The position numbers and the translations under genes were made by a program. A DNA stretch of 64,000 bases, from positions 248,001 to 312,000 of the forward strand of contig NZ_JACCFG010000006.1 in NCBI RefSeq assembly GCF_013416555.1. The letters are read 5' to 3'. This document shows, piece by piece, positions 8,049-16,441 of the stretch; positions within the stretch are counted from its first letter, which is position 1; each line of letters begins with the position of its first letter. The notes under the pieces were generated by a model. It did no database searches. It saw nothing but the letters and a program-made list of their open reading frames with translations, and was not told where the DNA came from. Source of the stretch: Sphingomonas sp. R-74633. Lineage in GTDB: Bacteria > Pseudomonadota > Alphaproteobacteria > Sphingomonadales > Sphingomonadaceae.

Positions 8049-8193
8049 CGGGCTTGCCCCATCGGCTGGGCTTCGCCTTGGACGAGTCGTCGCCGGGCGC
8101 GGATTCATTGTCGAGATCGGGGCGGCGCAGCAGCAGGAAGGCCGCGAGCAGCATGAGCCCGTGCGAGATCGCCAGCGATAGATTGTCGATCAT
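8041..8193 (-). CDS. Small membrane protein upstream of exosortase-associated ligase
   Basis: A 50-aa peptide starting MIDNLSLAISHGLMLLAAFLL, one transmembrane helix, then a charged tail (RRPDLDNESAPGDD). An AGGAG sequence lies 13 bases before its ATG. Its stop overlaps the GTG start of the ligase by 8 bp, in the coupled style seen through this cluster, which is the main reason to believe it is translated. Conserved small membrane partners of the ligase are plausible, but I cannot assign a function. Confidence 0.5.
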   Translation of the reverse strand: MIDNLSLAISHGLMLLAAFLLLRRPDLDNESAPGDDSSKAKPSRWGKPGA

Positions 8194-8280
8194 GGGCCCG
8201 TTGCAGCTCCTGCTTGTGGGAGTGCTGTAGCGGGATGCGGTTGACGCCGCGTTAAGTGCTCCTGTGCCAAGGGAGCGGGC

Positions 8281-9525
8281 ATGCGGATTCTCCATATCCT
8301 CGATCACGGCCTGCCGCTGCATAGCGGCTATACCTTCCGGACCCGGGCGATCCTCAAGGCGCAGATGGCGCGGGGCTGGGAAGTCGCCGCGGTGACCAGC
8401 CCGCGCCACGGCAAGTTCGATACCGACGAAGAGACGATCGACGGCATCCGCTTCTATCGGACGCCCCGCGTCAATTCGGGGCCGCCGGTGATCGGCGAGC
8501 TGCGCGAGGTCTCGGCCTTTGCGAAGCGGATCGAGGCAGTGGCGCGGCAGTGGCAGCCGGATGTGCTCCATGCGCATTCGCCGGTGCTGGGCGCGATGGC
8601 GGCGCAGCGCGTGGCGGACAAGCTCGGCCTGCCGCTGATGTACGAGATCCGCGCCTTCTGGGAAGACGCCGCCGTGGGCAACGGCACCGGCACCGAGCGC
8701 AGCTGGAAATATCGCGCGACGCGCTGGCTCGAGACGCGGGCGGTGCGCAAGGCCGACGCGGTGGCGGTGATCTGCGAGGGGCTGAAGCGCGACCTGGTGG
8801 CGCGCGGCGGGATCGACGGGGGCAAGATCCTGATCTCGCCCAATGGCGTCGACCTTGGCCTGTTCGGCGAGCCGCTGGCGCATGACGACGCGCTGGCGAA
8901 GGAGCTGGGGATCGAGGGCGCCGAGACGATCGGCTTTATCGGCAGCTTCTACGATTATGAGGGCCTCGACGTGCTGATCGCGGCGATGCCCGATCTCGTC
9001 GCGCGCCGGCCCAAGATGCATCTGGTGCTGGTCGGCGGCGGGCCGTGCGACGCGGCGCTGATGGCGCAGGCGGCGGCTTCGCCGGTGGCCGAGCGCATCC
9101 ATTTTGTCGGCCGCGTGCCGCACCAGCAGGTCGAGCGCTATTACAGCGTGATCGATGTGCTGGTCTATCCGCGCAAGCATATGCGGCTGACCGACCTGGT
9201 GACGCCGCTCAAGCCGCTGGAGGCGATGGCGCAGCAGCGGCTGGTCGCGGCCTCCGATGTGGGCGGGCACCGCGAGCTGATCCGCGACGGCGACACCGGT
9301 ACCTTGTTCAAGCCCGACGACCCCGCGGCACTGGCGGCTTCGGTGGCGGAGCTGTTCGCCCGGCGCGACCAATGGGACGCGCGGCGCGAGCGCGGACGCG
9401 CCTTTGTCGAGGCCGAGCGCAGCTGGGCGACCAATGTCGGTCGTTATGACTCCGTTTACCAAAGACTCGCCAAAATGGCGGGCATGGAAGACTCGCCATC
9501 CCTGACCCAGACGGTGCGCGCATGA
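8281..9525 (+). CDS. Exosortase A system-associated glycosyltransferase (GT4, Daro_2409 type)
   Basis: A 414-aa GT-B glycosyltransferase. The N-terminal domain begins MRILHILDHGLPLHSGYTFR and contains the acceptor-side motif PDVLHAHSPVLGAMAA and YEIRAFWEDAAVG, hallmarks of the PEP-CTERM/exosortase A associated family; the C-terminal GT4 domain has ISPNGVDLGLF, GFIGSFYDYEGLD and the LKPLEAMAQ donor-binding EX7E-like segment. It is divergent from the small-peptide/ligase unit and overlaps the next gene by ATGA. It should act in cytoplasmic assembly of the lipid-linked repeat that the ligase later uses. Confidence 0.87.
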   Translation: MRILHILDHGLPLHSGYTFRTRAILKAQMARGWEVAAVTSPRHGKFDTDEETIDGIRFYRTPRVNSGPPVIGELREVSAFAKRIEAVARQWQPDVLHAHSPVLGAMAAQRVADKLGLPLMYEIRAFWEDAAVGNGTGTERSWKYRATRWLETRAVRKADAVAVICEGLKRDLVARGGIDGGKILISPNGVDLGLFGEPLAHDDALAKELGIEGAETIGFIGSFYDYEGLDVLIAAMPDLVARRPKMHLVLVGGGPCDAALMAQAAASPVAERIHFVGRVPHQQVERYYSVIDVLVYPRKHMRLTDLVTPLKPLEAMAQQRLVAASDVGGHRELIRDGDTGTLFKPDDPAALAASVAELFARRDQWDARRERGRAFVEAERSWATNVGRYDSVYQRLAKMAGMEDSPSLTQTVRA

Positions 9526-10502
9526 ACCTGCCGCTGGCGCCGCTGATCGCGCTGGTTGCGGGGGGCCTCGCTGCGCTTGGCGTGGCGATGATCCCCGTGC
9601 CCGCGCTCGAGGCGCTGGTGATGGATTCGGGACTCCCTTCCGTTCTTTCGATGGCCGAGCCGCCGCTGGGCATGACTGCGCGTATCGCGGTCGCGCTCGG
9701 CTCGGGCGCATTCGTCGGCGCCTTCATGTGGCTTTCGGCCTTCATCCTGCTCGGCTCGCGCGGGCTGACCATCGGCGGCGACGCCGAGCCGGTCGACTCG
9801 GAGGAAGTCGCCGTGCCGGTGCTGCGCCGCGCCGACGCGCATCCCGATGCGCCGCCGCGCCCGCCTTTGCTCGCCACGCGGGATCTGGGCCGTCCCTTCC
9901 TCGAGGTCAGCGCTGCCGCGCCGGCCGAAGTGGAGGAGAAGGTCGATTTCGACGCGATCTTCCCGCCGCGCCCGATGAGCGCGCCGGTGACGGTCGAGGC
10001 GCCGGAAACTGTCGAAATCTGCACTGTGCAGGCCCCGATCTCCGCCCCCGAGCCCGTCGTCCCGGCGCCGGAAAGTACCGAAAGTCACGACATCCACGCG
10101 CGCGAGGCGGCCCAGCCGCTCGCCGAGCAGGAACTGCCGACCGACTTCGACCAGCCGCTCTCGGCCTTCGATCCGCAGGCGATCCCGGCAGTGCCCAAGC
10201 CCGCGCCGGTGCCGCTCGCGCCGCTGCGCCGCCAGCCGCGCCCGTCGATCTTCGACGAAGGCGAGCGCTTCGAGATCTTCGAACTGACCCCGCCGGTGCG
10301 CGCGCATGTACCCGCGCCCGAACAGCCGCGCGAGCGGATCGTGCGGGGCGACACCAATGCTTCGGTCCATGCGCTGCTCGACCGGCTCGAGCGTGGCGTA
10401 GCCGACAAGGGGCTGACGCCGACGCGCGAGCGCAAGGCCGCCGAGCGCGGGCTCGAGGAAGCGCTGGTCACGCTGCGCAATCTGGCGCGGCGGACGGCGT
10501 AA
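9522..10502 (+). CDS. Hypothetical membrane-anchored protein with Pro/Glu-rich linker
   Basis: A 326-aa protein with two N-terminal transmembrane helices (about residues 5-30 and 52-78) and a long, probably disordered, cytoplasmic or periplasmic region rich in Pro, Ala and Glu. A short C-terminal helical segment, SVHALLDRLERGVADKG followed by ERGLEEALVTLRNLA, looks structured. The ATG overlaps the glycosyltransferase stop, so it is translationally coupled to the polysaccharide unit. No known family is recognised. Confidence 0.75.
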   Translation: MNLPLAPLIALVAGGLAALGVAMIPVPALEALVMDSGLPSVLSMAEPPLGMTARIAVALGSGAFVGAFMWLSAFILLGSRGLTIGGDAEPVDSEEVAVPVLRRADAHPDAPPRPPLLATRDLGRPFLEVSAAAPAEVEEKVDFDAIFPPRPMSAPVTVEAPETVEICTVQAPISAPEPVVPAPESTESHDIHAREAAQPLAEQELPTDFDQPLSAFDPQAIPAVPKPAPVPLAPLRRQPRPSIFDEGERFEIFELTPPVRAHVPAPEQPRERIVRGDTNASVHALLDRLERGVADKGLTPTRERKAAERGLEEALVTLRNLARRTA

Positions 10503-10576
10503 CGCTTTCAAATCGCAGTTGCGGATAGCTGCTCCCGGGCTTTCGCCGGGGAACAAGCTAGGGTGACGGTTGCCGG

Positions 10577-10894
10577 TCACCGCCCTTCCTCCACCGTCAG
10601 CACCTCCAGCGATACCGTCACCACGCCTTCCGCGCGGCGGACATGCTCGACCACCAGGTCGGCGACGAGATGGCCGCGCAGGCGGAGCTCCGCCTCGGGC
10701 AGTCCGGCCACCCAGGCGTCGAGTGCCGGAGAGGGCGGGGCAGTGAGCGTGAGCAAATGGCGCGCGCCGGTGAAGGTGGCGCTGGCCCAGCGGGTCCAGT
10801 CCGAGTCGGTGGGCGTCACGGGGCAGCCGGCGGCGTCGGCGCTGGCTTCGAGCGCGCGGCGGAACAGCGTCTCCGCATCGGGACCGCGGCTCAT
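10577..10894 (-). CDS. Conserved hypothetical protein (105 aa)
   Basis: A 105-aa soluble protein, compact alpha/beta in appearance (TFTGARHLLTLTAPPSPALD, then HLVADLVVEHVRR). I do not recognise the family. It follows the 65-aa gene on the same strand with an ATGA overlap at 10891-10894, so the two form a coupled pair reading away from the S24 regulator. A GGTGAC...GTCACC inverted repeat at its stop may help end both convergent transcripts. Confidence 0.68.
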   Translation of the reverse strand: MSRGPDAETLFRRALEASADAAGCPVTPTDSDWTRWASATFTGARHLLTLTAPPSPALDAWVAGLPEAELRLRGHLVADLVVEHVRRAEGVVTVSLEVLTVEEGR

Positions 10895-11088
10895 TGACCC
10901 GACTCCTGCTGGATGCGCTTCTGCTCGGCGAGGAACGAGCGCACCCGCGCAGTGATCTTCGGGCCGGGCTCGCGGCCCATGCGCAGGTCGAGCACGAAGC
11001 GCGGATCATGCACCGCCAGCCGGCCGAATTTGGTGGGCGGCATGTCCGTCGCCCGAAGGAATTTTTCGATCTCGCGATGCACCGTCAT
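10891..11088 (-). CDS. Small conserved hypothetical protein (65 aa), possibly DNA-binding
   Basis: A 65-aa basic protein beginning MTVHREIEKFLRATDMPPTKFGRLAVHD. The helix pairs around PPTKFGRLAVHDPRFVLDLR resemble a minimal helix-turn-helix as seen in short Xre-like proteins of sphingomonads, but the resemblance is loose. It is divergent from the S24 gene at 11183, and the 94-bp spacer contains the TTCCTA operator cluster, so both are probably co-regulated. Confidence 0.68.
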   Translation of the reverse strand: MTVHREIEKFLRATDMPPTKFGRLAVHDPRFVLDLRMGREPGPKITARVRSFLAEQKRIQQESGQ

Positions 11089-11120
11089 GTGCCCTTCTCC
11101 CGTCCGATTCGCTCAAGATC

Positions 11121-11166
11121 GTTCCTAGTTTGTTCCTTATTTCCTACTTGTCTAGGAAAATTCCTA
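11121..11166. promoter_or_regulatory. TTCCTA operator cluster for the S24 regulator
   Basis: TTTCCTA (11140-11146) and TAGGAAA (11153-11159) form a perfect inverted repeat with a 6-bp spacer. Further half-sites TTCCTA at 11122 and 11161 and TTCCTT at 11133 flank it. The stretch is markedly AT-rich for this genome and lies between the divergent 65-aa and S24 genes. It is a likely binding site for the S24 regulator. Confidence 0.6.
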
Positions 11167-11182
11167 CGGCTATGGGTTGAAT

Positions 11183-11803
11183 ATGGAACCGGACGCGCAA
11201 CGGGCCGCGCTGGAGGCGCTGATGGCGGAGACGGGCGCGAGCCTTTCCGAGCTGTCGCGGCTGCTCGGGCGCAATGCGGCCTATCTTCAGCAATATCTGG
11301 TGCGCGGCTCGCCGCGGCTATTGGCCGAGAGCGACCGGGCGCTGCTCGCGCGCTATTTCGGCGTGCCGGAAGCGCGGCTGGGCGGGCCCGAGACCGACGG
11401 GCTGGTCGAAGTACCGCGGCTCGATATCGGCGCATCGGCGGGGCCGGGCGGCCTGGTCGAGGGCGAGGCGCGGCGGCGGCCGGGGGCGCTGTCGCCGGCG
11501 CTGCTGCGCGAACTGGGCGTGCGCGCCGAGGCGGCGTCGATGATCCGGGTGAAGGGCGATTCGATGCTGCCGACGCTCGCGGACGGCGACGAGATACTGG
11601 TCGACCGCGACCGCCGGCGGATCGAGGGGCGCGGCGGCGTGTTCGTGATCCGGCTGGACGGCGAACTGATGGTCAAGCGGCTGCGCAAGGGCGTGGGCGG
11701 GGTCGAAGTCGTGTCGGACAATCCCGAGTGGGAGACGCGGATCGTGGCGGCTGCCGAGGTCGATGTGATCGGGCGGGTCGCCTGGCTGGGGCGGGCGGTC
11801 TAG
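11183..11803 (+). CDS. S24-family (LexA/CI-like) repressor-protease
   Basis: A 206-aa protein with an N-terminal helix-turn-helix (SLSELSRLLGRNAAYLQQYL) and a C-terminal S24 peptidase domain. The catalytic Ser127 is in VKGDSMLPTL and the general-base Lys165 in ELMVKRL; GDEILVDRD lies between. The linker has an Ala-Gly pair in DIGASAGPGG that could be the self-cleavage site. LexA/CI-like proteins of this type derepress on DNA damage, although the sphingomonad version is not obviously SOS LexA. ATG at 11183 is chosen over the TTG at 11177. The TTCCTA repeats just upstream suggest autoregulation. Confidence 0.85.
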   Translation: MEPDAQRAALEALMAETGASLSELSRLLGRNAAYLQQYLVRGSPRLLAESDRALLARYFGVPEARLGGPETDGLVEVPRLDIGASAGPGGLVEGEARRRPGALSPALLRELGVRAEAASMIRVKGDSMLPTLADGDEILVDRDRRRIEGRGGVFVIRLDGELMVKRLRKGVGGVEVVSDNPEWETRIVAAAEVDVIGRVAWLGRAV

Positions 11804-11828
11804 CGATACTTGGGCCGGGCTTGCCTTT

Positions 11829-11921
11829 CCCCGGCGAAGGCCGGGCCCAGTCTTGAAAGTCACGCGCGTCGGCGCGTCTTCGTCGCGCACTGTTTAGTCT
11901 GGGCCCCGGCCTTCGCCGGGG
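11829..11921. repeat. Inverted REP/BIME-like repeat pair
   Basis: A 22-bp copy at 11829-11850 and an inverted 23-bp copy at 11899-11921 share the core CCCCGGCGAAGGCC and its complement, separated by 48 bp. A related half-copy is at about 10543-10558. They occur only between genes, like the palindromic intergenic elements common in sphingomonads. They also sit where the S24 gene and the convergent 61-aa gene end, so they could act as a bidirectional terminator. Confidence 0.6.
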
Positions 11922-11937
11922 AAAAGAAGGCGATGCG

Positions 11938-12123
11938 CTACCTTCCCGCCCGCATCCGATCGACCAGCCACACCGCGATCAGCAGCGCGAGGCCGACGCC
12001 GAGGCCGATAATGAACCCGAACGACGCTTCGCCCCGCGCGATGCCGACGAACACGCCGATGATCAGGCTGAGCGCGAGCAGAAAGCCGCCTGCGAGCGGG
12101 GTCTTGGAAGGGGTCTTGGTCAT
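11938..12123 (-). CDS. Small two-helix membrane protein (61 aa)
   Basis: A 61-aa protein, MTKTPSKTPLAGG then two hydrophobic helices (about residues 11-28 and 34-53) ending in a basic tail (DRMRAGR). ATG at 12123 is chosen because the in-frame ATG at 12168 adds a polar stretch unlike the rest. Function is unknown; the topology is that of many short inner-membrane proteins. Confidence 0.6.
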   Translation of the reverse strand: MTKTPSKTPLAGGFLLALSLIIGVFVGIARGEASFGFIIGLGVGLALLIAVWLVDRMRAGR

Positions 12124-12281
12124 GCCCTGCCTCTGCCACGTCCCGGGCCGGGACGCTACCTGTGCCATGCCGGGGCAGGCGGCACGGCGATTCCGGGATG
12201 GTTAGCGAAAGTTCAGCATCGTGTAGCGCGCAAAGCGTTGATTCCGTGGGAATTGGCACGGTCCGTGGATCGCACGCGCAC

Positions 12282-12494
12282 ATGGAAATGATCCCCTATC
12301 TCGGCGACCGCCGCGAAATCACCGACGCGAACGAGCTCATCAGCCGGTTCGGCGAACTGGCCGGCAGCGAGGCCGCCGCGCGCGCCGATCGCAGCCGCGA
12401 CCTGGGCAACCACATCCATTTCTGCCGCTGGCGCCAGATCGAGCGACTGATCGTGCTGATGTCGGTCGGGCGCGCGGTGGGGACGGTGCACTGA
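12282..12494 (+). CDS. Small conserved hypothetical protein (70 aa)
   Basis: A 70-aa soluble protein beginning MEMIPYLGDRREITDANELI and containing HIHFCRWRQIERLIVLMSVG. It is not recognised but has well-behaved codon use for this genome. An upstream in-frame ATG at 12197 would add 28 residues of low-complexity Ser-rich sequence, and I prefer 12282. A short inverted repeat ATTCC-GTG-GGAAT (12241-12253) lies 29 bp upstream and could be regulatory. A CCCCTC/GAGGGG hairpin (12507-12528) follows the gene. Confidence 0.62.
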   Translation: MEMIPYLGDRREITDANELISRFGELAGSEAAARADRSRDLGNHIHFCRWRQIERLIVLMSVGRAVGTVH

Positions 12495-12594
12495 TTTCAT
12501 CCTGAACCCCTCCCCTGAAGGAGAGGGGCGAAGAAGGGCACGGACCCGAAACCATCCTTTGGCGTTAAGGCTTTAGCTCCAACGCCGAGGCCCG

Positions 12595-14361
12595 ATGAAC
12601 ACTCCCCAGCTGCTTTCCGTCGGCGTGCTTGCGGGCATGATGCTGCTCTTCGTCTGGGGGAAGTTCCGCTACGACATGGTCGCGGTGATCGCGCTGCTCG
12701 CGGCGCTGGCGCTCGGCATCGTCAAGCCGAAAGAGGCGTTCACCGGCTTTTCCGACGACATCGTGATCATCGTCGCCAGCGCGCTGGTGCTCTCCGGCGC
12801 GGTGCAGCGCTCCGGGGTGATCGAGAGCGCGATGCTGCTGCTCCAGAAGCGCGTGACGCGGGTGCGCTCGCAATTGCTGCTGCTGTGCGCCTCGGTTGGT
12901 TTCGCTTCGGCGCTGGTGAAGAATATCGGCGCGCTGGCGATGATGATCCCGGTGGCGCTGCAGATGGGCAAGAAGGCCGGGGTGTCGCCCGCGGCCTATC
13001 TGATGCCGATGTCGTTCGCGTCGCTGCTCGGCGGGCTGATCACGCTGATCGGCACCTCGCCCAACATCATCGTCAGCCGGGTGCGCGAGGAGATGACCGG
13101 GCATCCGTTCGGGATGTTCGACTATGCGCCGGTCGGGCTGGGGCTGACGCTCGTGGGCCTGATCTTCCTGCGCTTCGGCTACCGGCTGCTGCCGCGCGAC
13201 CGCCGCGCCGCGCCGACCCTGGGCGAGGCGATCGACATCCAGGATTATGTGACCGAGGCCGAGATCCCGGCCGGGTCGCCGGCGGTGGACGAGACGGTCG
13301 CCGCGTTCCGCGACCGGCATGACGGCGAAGTGACGGTGACCGCGATCCTGCGTTCGGGCATCCGGTCGATGCCGTTTCCCGATGCGGTGCTCAAGCCCGA
13401 GGACCTGCTGATCCTCACCGGATCACCCGAGAGCCTGGAGCGGGTGATCGCCGCAGACCGGCTCGAGTTGGAGGGCGCGCAGCGCGAGACGCCGCAATCG
13501 GGCGAGGTCGGCGTGATCGAAGCGGTGATCGGCACCGAGAGCCCGCTGATCGGGCGAACCGCCGGGCGGCTGGGGCTGCATGAGCGCTTCGGCGTCAATT
13601 TGATCGCAGTGTCGCGCCAGGGCGAAAGGCTGGCGAGCCGGCTCGGCGAGATTTCGCTCCAGGCAGGCGATGTGATCGTGTTGCAGGGGCCGCTCGACCT
13701 GTTGTTCGAGCGGCTATCGGAGCTGGGCTGCCTGCCGCTCGCCGAGCGGACGCTGCGGCTGGGCAGCGCGCGCAAGGGGCTGTTGCCGCTGGCGATCCTG
13801 GCGGCGGCGATGGCGTGTACCGCGCTCGGGCTGGTGCCGGTGGCGGTGGCGTTTTTCGCGGCCGCAGGATTGACCATCCTTCTGGGCGCGCTGCCGGTGC
13901 GCGAGGCCTATGACCATATCGAATGGCCGATCCTGGTGATGCTCGGTGCGCTGATCCCGGTATCGGACGCGCTGCGGACCACCGGCGCGAGCGAAGTGAT
14001 CGGCGACTGGCTGGGGCATTTCGCTGCGACGCTGCCCGCCTGGGGCGCGGTGGCGCTGATCCTGGTCTCGGCGATGGCAGTGACGCCGTTCCTCAACAAC
14101 GCCGCGACCGTGCTGGTGATGGCGCCGATCGCCGCCACTTTCGCGGGGCAATTGGGATACCGGCCCGAGGCGTTCCTGATGGCGACCGCAGTGGGTGCGG
14201 GCTGCGACTTCCTCACCCCGATCGGCCACCAGTGCAACACGCTGGTGATGGGGCCGGGCGGCTACAAGTTCGGCGACTATGCGCGATTGGGTGCGCCGCT
14301 ATCGGTGATCGTGCTGGTGGTCGGCACGCCGCTGATCCTATGGGTGTGGCCGGTGCACTGA
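12595..14361 (+). CDS. SLC13-family permease with TrkA-C domains
   Basis: A 588-aa inner-membrane transporter of the divalent anion:sodium symporter superfamily. Hydrophobic segments cover residues 1-200 and 390-588, and the middle carries two RCK/TrkA-C-like domains (SMPFPDAVLKPEDLLILTGS and EISLQAGDVIVLQGP). Conserved hairpins include VGFASALVKNIGALAMMIP, LITLIGTSPNIIVSRV and TPFLNNAATVLVMAPIA, matching the SNT/PNN-type substrate-binding loops. Likely substrates are dicarboxylates or inorganic anions such as sulfate. The gene is followed after 13 bp by a quinone oxidoreductase on the same strand. Confidence 0.88.
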   Translation: MNTPQLLSVGVLAGMMLLFVWGKFRYDMVAVIALLAALALGIVKPKEAFTGFSDDIVIIVASALVLSGAVQRSGVIESAMLLLQKRVTRVRSQLLLLCASVGFASALVKNIGALAMMIPVALQMGKKAGVSPAAYLMPMSFASLLGGLITLIGTSPNIIVSRVREEMTGHPFGMFDYAPVGLGLTLVGLIFLRFGYRLLPRDRRAAPTLGEAIDIQDYVTEAEIPAGSPAVDETVAAFRDRHDGEVTVTAILRSGIRSMPFPDAVLKPEDLLILTGSPESLERVIAADRLELEGAQRETPQSGEVGVIEAVIGTESPLIGRTAGRLGLHERFGVNLIAVSRQGERLASRLGEISLQAGDVIVLQGPLDLLFERLSELGCLPLAERTLRLGSARKGLLPLAILAAAMACTALGLVPVAVAFFAAAGLTILLGALPVREAYDHIEWPILVMLGALIPVSDALRTTGASEVIGDWLGHFAATLPAWGAVALILVSAMAVTPFLNNAATVLVMAPIAATFAGQLGYRPEAFLMATAVGAGCDFLTPIGHQCNTLVMGPGGYKFGDYARLGAPLSVIVLVVGTPLILWVWPVH

Positions 14362-14374
14362 GCGGGAGTTGGAT

Positions 14375-15349
14375 ATGGAACGGATGGCGCGGATCGAGGC
14401 GATTGGCGGGCCCGAGGTCATCCAATGGGTCGATGTCGATCTGCCGCCGCCGGGGCCGGGCGAGGTCCGCATGCGCAACAGCGCGGTGGGGCTGAACTTC
14501 ATCGACACCTATCACCGCTCGGGGCTCTATCCGGTGCCGCTGCCGAGCGGGCTGGGCGGCGAGGCCGCGGGCGTGGTCGAGGCGGTGGGCGAGGGCGTGG
14601 GCGACTTCTCCGTCGGCGACCGCGTGGCGACGTTCGGGCCCGGGCTTGGCGCCTACTCGACCGCGCGCAATCTGCCGGCGAAGCTGCTCTTCGCGCTGCC
14701 CGACGACATCAGCGATGAGACCGCGGCGGCGACGTTGCTCAAGGGCTGCACCGTCGAGTTCCTGGTCGAGCGCTGCGCGCGGGTCGAGCAGGGGTGGACC
14801 GTACTCGTCCACGCCGCGGCGGGCGGGGTCGGGCAGATCGCGGTGCGTTGGCTCAAGGCGATCGGCGCGTCGGTGATCGCGACGGTGGGCAGCGCGGACA
14901 AGGTGGCGCTGGCGGAGGAAGCCGGGGCGGACCATGTGCTGGTCTCGCGCGGCGAGGGCATTGCCGACTTCGTGCGCGAAATGACCGGCGGCGCGGGCGT
15001 CGAAGTGGTGTTCGACGGTGTCGGCAAGGCAACCTGGGAGGCGTCGCTCGCCAGCGTGCGGCGGCGCGGGCTGGTGGTGAGCTTCGGCAATGCCAGCGGG
15101 CCGGTGGACGGCGTGGCGCTGGGCGCACTGGCCAAGGCCGGCTCGGTCTATGTCACGCGGCCGACGATGTTCGATTATTATGTCACGCCCGAAGAGCGCG
15201 CGGCGGGCAGCACCCGGCTGTTCCAGATGCTGCGATCGGGCGCGGTGCGGGCAAATATCGGCCAGCGCTTCGCGCTCGAGGACGCCGCCGATGCGCACCG
15301 GGCGCTGGAGGCGGGGAAGACGACGGGGTCGACGGTGCTGGTGCCCTAG
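14375..15349 (+). CDS. qorA: NADPH:quinone oxidoreductase (zinc-free MDR family)
   Basis: A 324-aa medium-chain dehydrogenase/reductase of the QOR class. N-terminal GroES-like domain with GLNFIDTYHRSGLYPVPLP and GLGGEAAGVVEAVG, then the Rossmann glycine motif in VHAAAGGVGQIAVRWLKA. No structural or catalytic zinc ligands are seen, as expected for quinone oxidoreductase. ATG at 14375 is preceded by GGAG at 7 bases; the upstream TTG is ignored. Its last 4 bp overlap the convergent 86-aa gene. Confidence 0.9.
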   Translation: MERMARIEAIGGPEVIQWVDVDLPPPGPGEVRMRNSAVGLNFIDTYHRSGLYPVPLPSGLGGEAAGVVEAVGEGVGDFSVGDRVATFGPGLGAYSTARNLPAKLLFALPDDISDETAAATLLKGCTVEFLVERCARVEQGWTVLVHAAAGGVGQIAVRWLKAIGASVIATVGSADKVALAEEAGADHVLVSRGEGIADFVREMTGGAGVEVVFDGVGKATWEASLASVRRRGLVVSFGNASGPVDGVALGALAKAGSVYVTRPTMFDYYVTPEERAAGSTRLFQMLRSGAVRANIGQRFALEDAADAHRALEAGKTTGSTVLVP

Positions 15350-15606
15350 ACGCCGGCGCCGAGAACACCGAGCAGCAGGAACGCGGCGAATAGCGCGAGG
15401 AGCGACGCCGCGGCGAGGATCGTGCCCCGGCGCGGCGATCCCCGCGCGAAGCGCGCAACGAACAGCGTGAGCGCGATCATCACGACCGGAACGCCGAGCA
15501 GATAATAGAGTTCGACGTAGAAGCCCTCCCGCCACCAGAACCGGACGCCTGCGAAAAGGGGCAATGTCCAGAACAGGCAGGCGAGGAGGGTGAGCCAGCG
15601 GGGCAT
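15346..15606 (-). CDS. Hypothetical three-helix membrane protein (86 aa)
   Basis: An 86-aa protein with three hydrophobic helices (residues about 4-20, 32-51, 62-84) and a conserved-looking FWWREGFYVELYYLLGVP segment between helices one and two. Function is not recognised. It lies 10 bp downstream of the 274-aa secreted protein on the same strand and is likely co-transcribed with it. Confidence 0.68.
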   Translation of the reverse strand: MPRWLTLLACLFWTLPLFAGVRFWWREGFYVELYYLLGVPVVMIALTLFVARFARGSPRRGTILAAASLLALFAAFLLLGVLGAGV

Positions 15607-15616
15607 GGCGAGCGCC

Positions 15617-16441
15617 CTAGATGCTGTTCGGGTCGGGTGCCGCCGGGCGGACGGGGCGCCGCTCGACGATCTCGGTTGTCGTGCGGGTCTCGGTTTGGCC
15701 GTTGCGGGTGATCGTCACCGTGGCGATCCGGGCGCGGCGGCGGGTTTCGCCGGCGGTGTCGATCGTCACCTTGATTGTGCCCGAGACCTGATCGCTCGCA
15801 TGGGCCTTGCGCGCGGCGTCGAGGTCGAGCTTCTGCCCGTTGAGCTCGGCCGCGGCGAGGTCGGACTGGGCGAGATCCTCGCGGATGCGCTTGGGATCCA
15901 TCGCCAGTTCGGCAGTGAAGCCCTTGCCGTCGGGCTTGGCCTTGAGCGGGACCGGGCGCTCGGCCTGGGCGTCGGTATACGGGGCGCCATCTGCCAGAGC
16001 GAGCTGGCCGATCGCGAAACTGTCGATGGTGCGCAGCGCGGCTTCGGGGTCGCACTCGATGCGGAAGGTATTCCAGCCCGAGACCCAATGACCGCAGGCG
16101 GCGCGGGTGAGGTTCGCGTTCTTGAGCCAGGCGTCGATGCGCTTCTCCAGCTCGGGGCGGTCGCGCAGCTGGCGCGGGCCGGACTGGGGCTGGAAGACGC
16201 GCAGCGGGAAGGTCCAGTCGCCCTGACTGCCGGGCGGCAGGCTATATTCCAGCTCGATCCCGGCCGGCATGACCGCGACGACGCGCTCGAGCAGAGCATC
16301 GCTGTTCTGCGAGCTGCTCATCGCGTTGGCGCTGCGCTGCTCGCTCTGGGTGGTGCGGACAAGCTGGAACTGGTCACCAGCCGCCTGCGCCGAGGCAAGA
16401 CCCGGCGCGAGCAGCGCGGCGAGGAGGAGCGCGGACCGCAT
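15617..16441 (-). CDS. Secreted hypothetical protein (274 aa)
   Basis: A 274-aa protein with a signal peptide (MRSALLLAALLAPGLASAQA, cleavage after Ala-Ser-Ala). The mature part has no family I recognise; it contains one Cys pair region (NLTRAACGHWVSGWNTFRIECD) that could form a disulfide and many charged strands. Its ATG at 16441 overlaps the stop of the aldehyde dehydrogenase gene by one base (TGATG), so it is translationally coupled to it. A periplasmic location is inferred. Confidence 0.7.
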   Translation of the reverse strand: MRSALLLAALLAPGLASAQAAGDQFQLVRTTQSEQRSANAMSSSQNSDALLERVVAVMPAGIELEYSLPPGSQGDWTFPLRVFQPQSGPRQLRDRPELEKRIDAWLKNANLTRAACGHWVSGWNTFRIECDPEAALRTIDSFAIGQLALADGAPYTDAQAERPVPLKAKPDGKGFTAELAMDPKRIREDLAQSDLAAAELNGQKLDLDAARKAHASDQVSGTIKVTIDTAGETRRRARIATVTITRNGQTETRTTTEIVERRPVRPAAPDPNSI

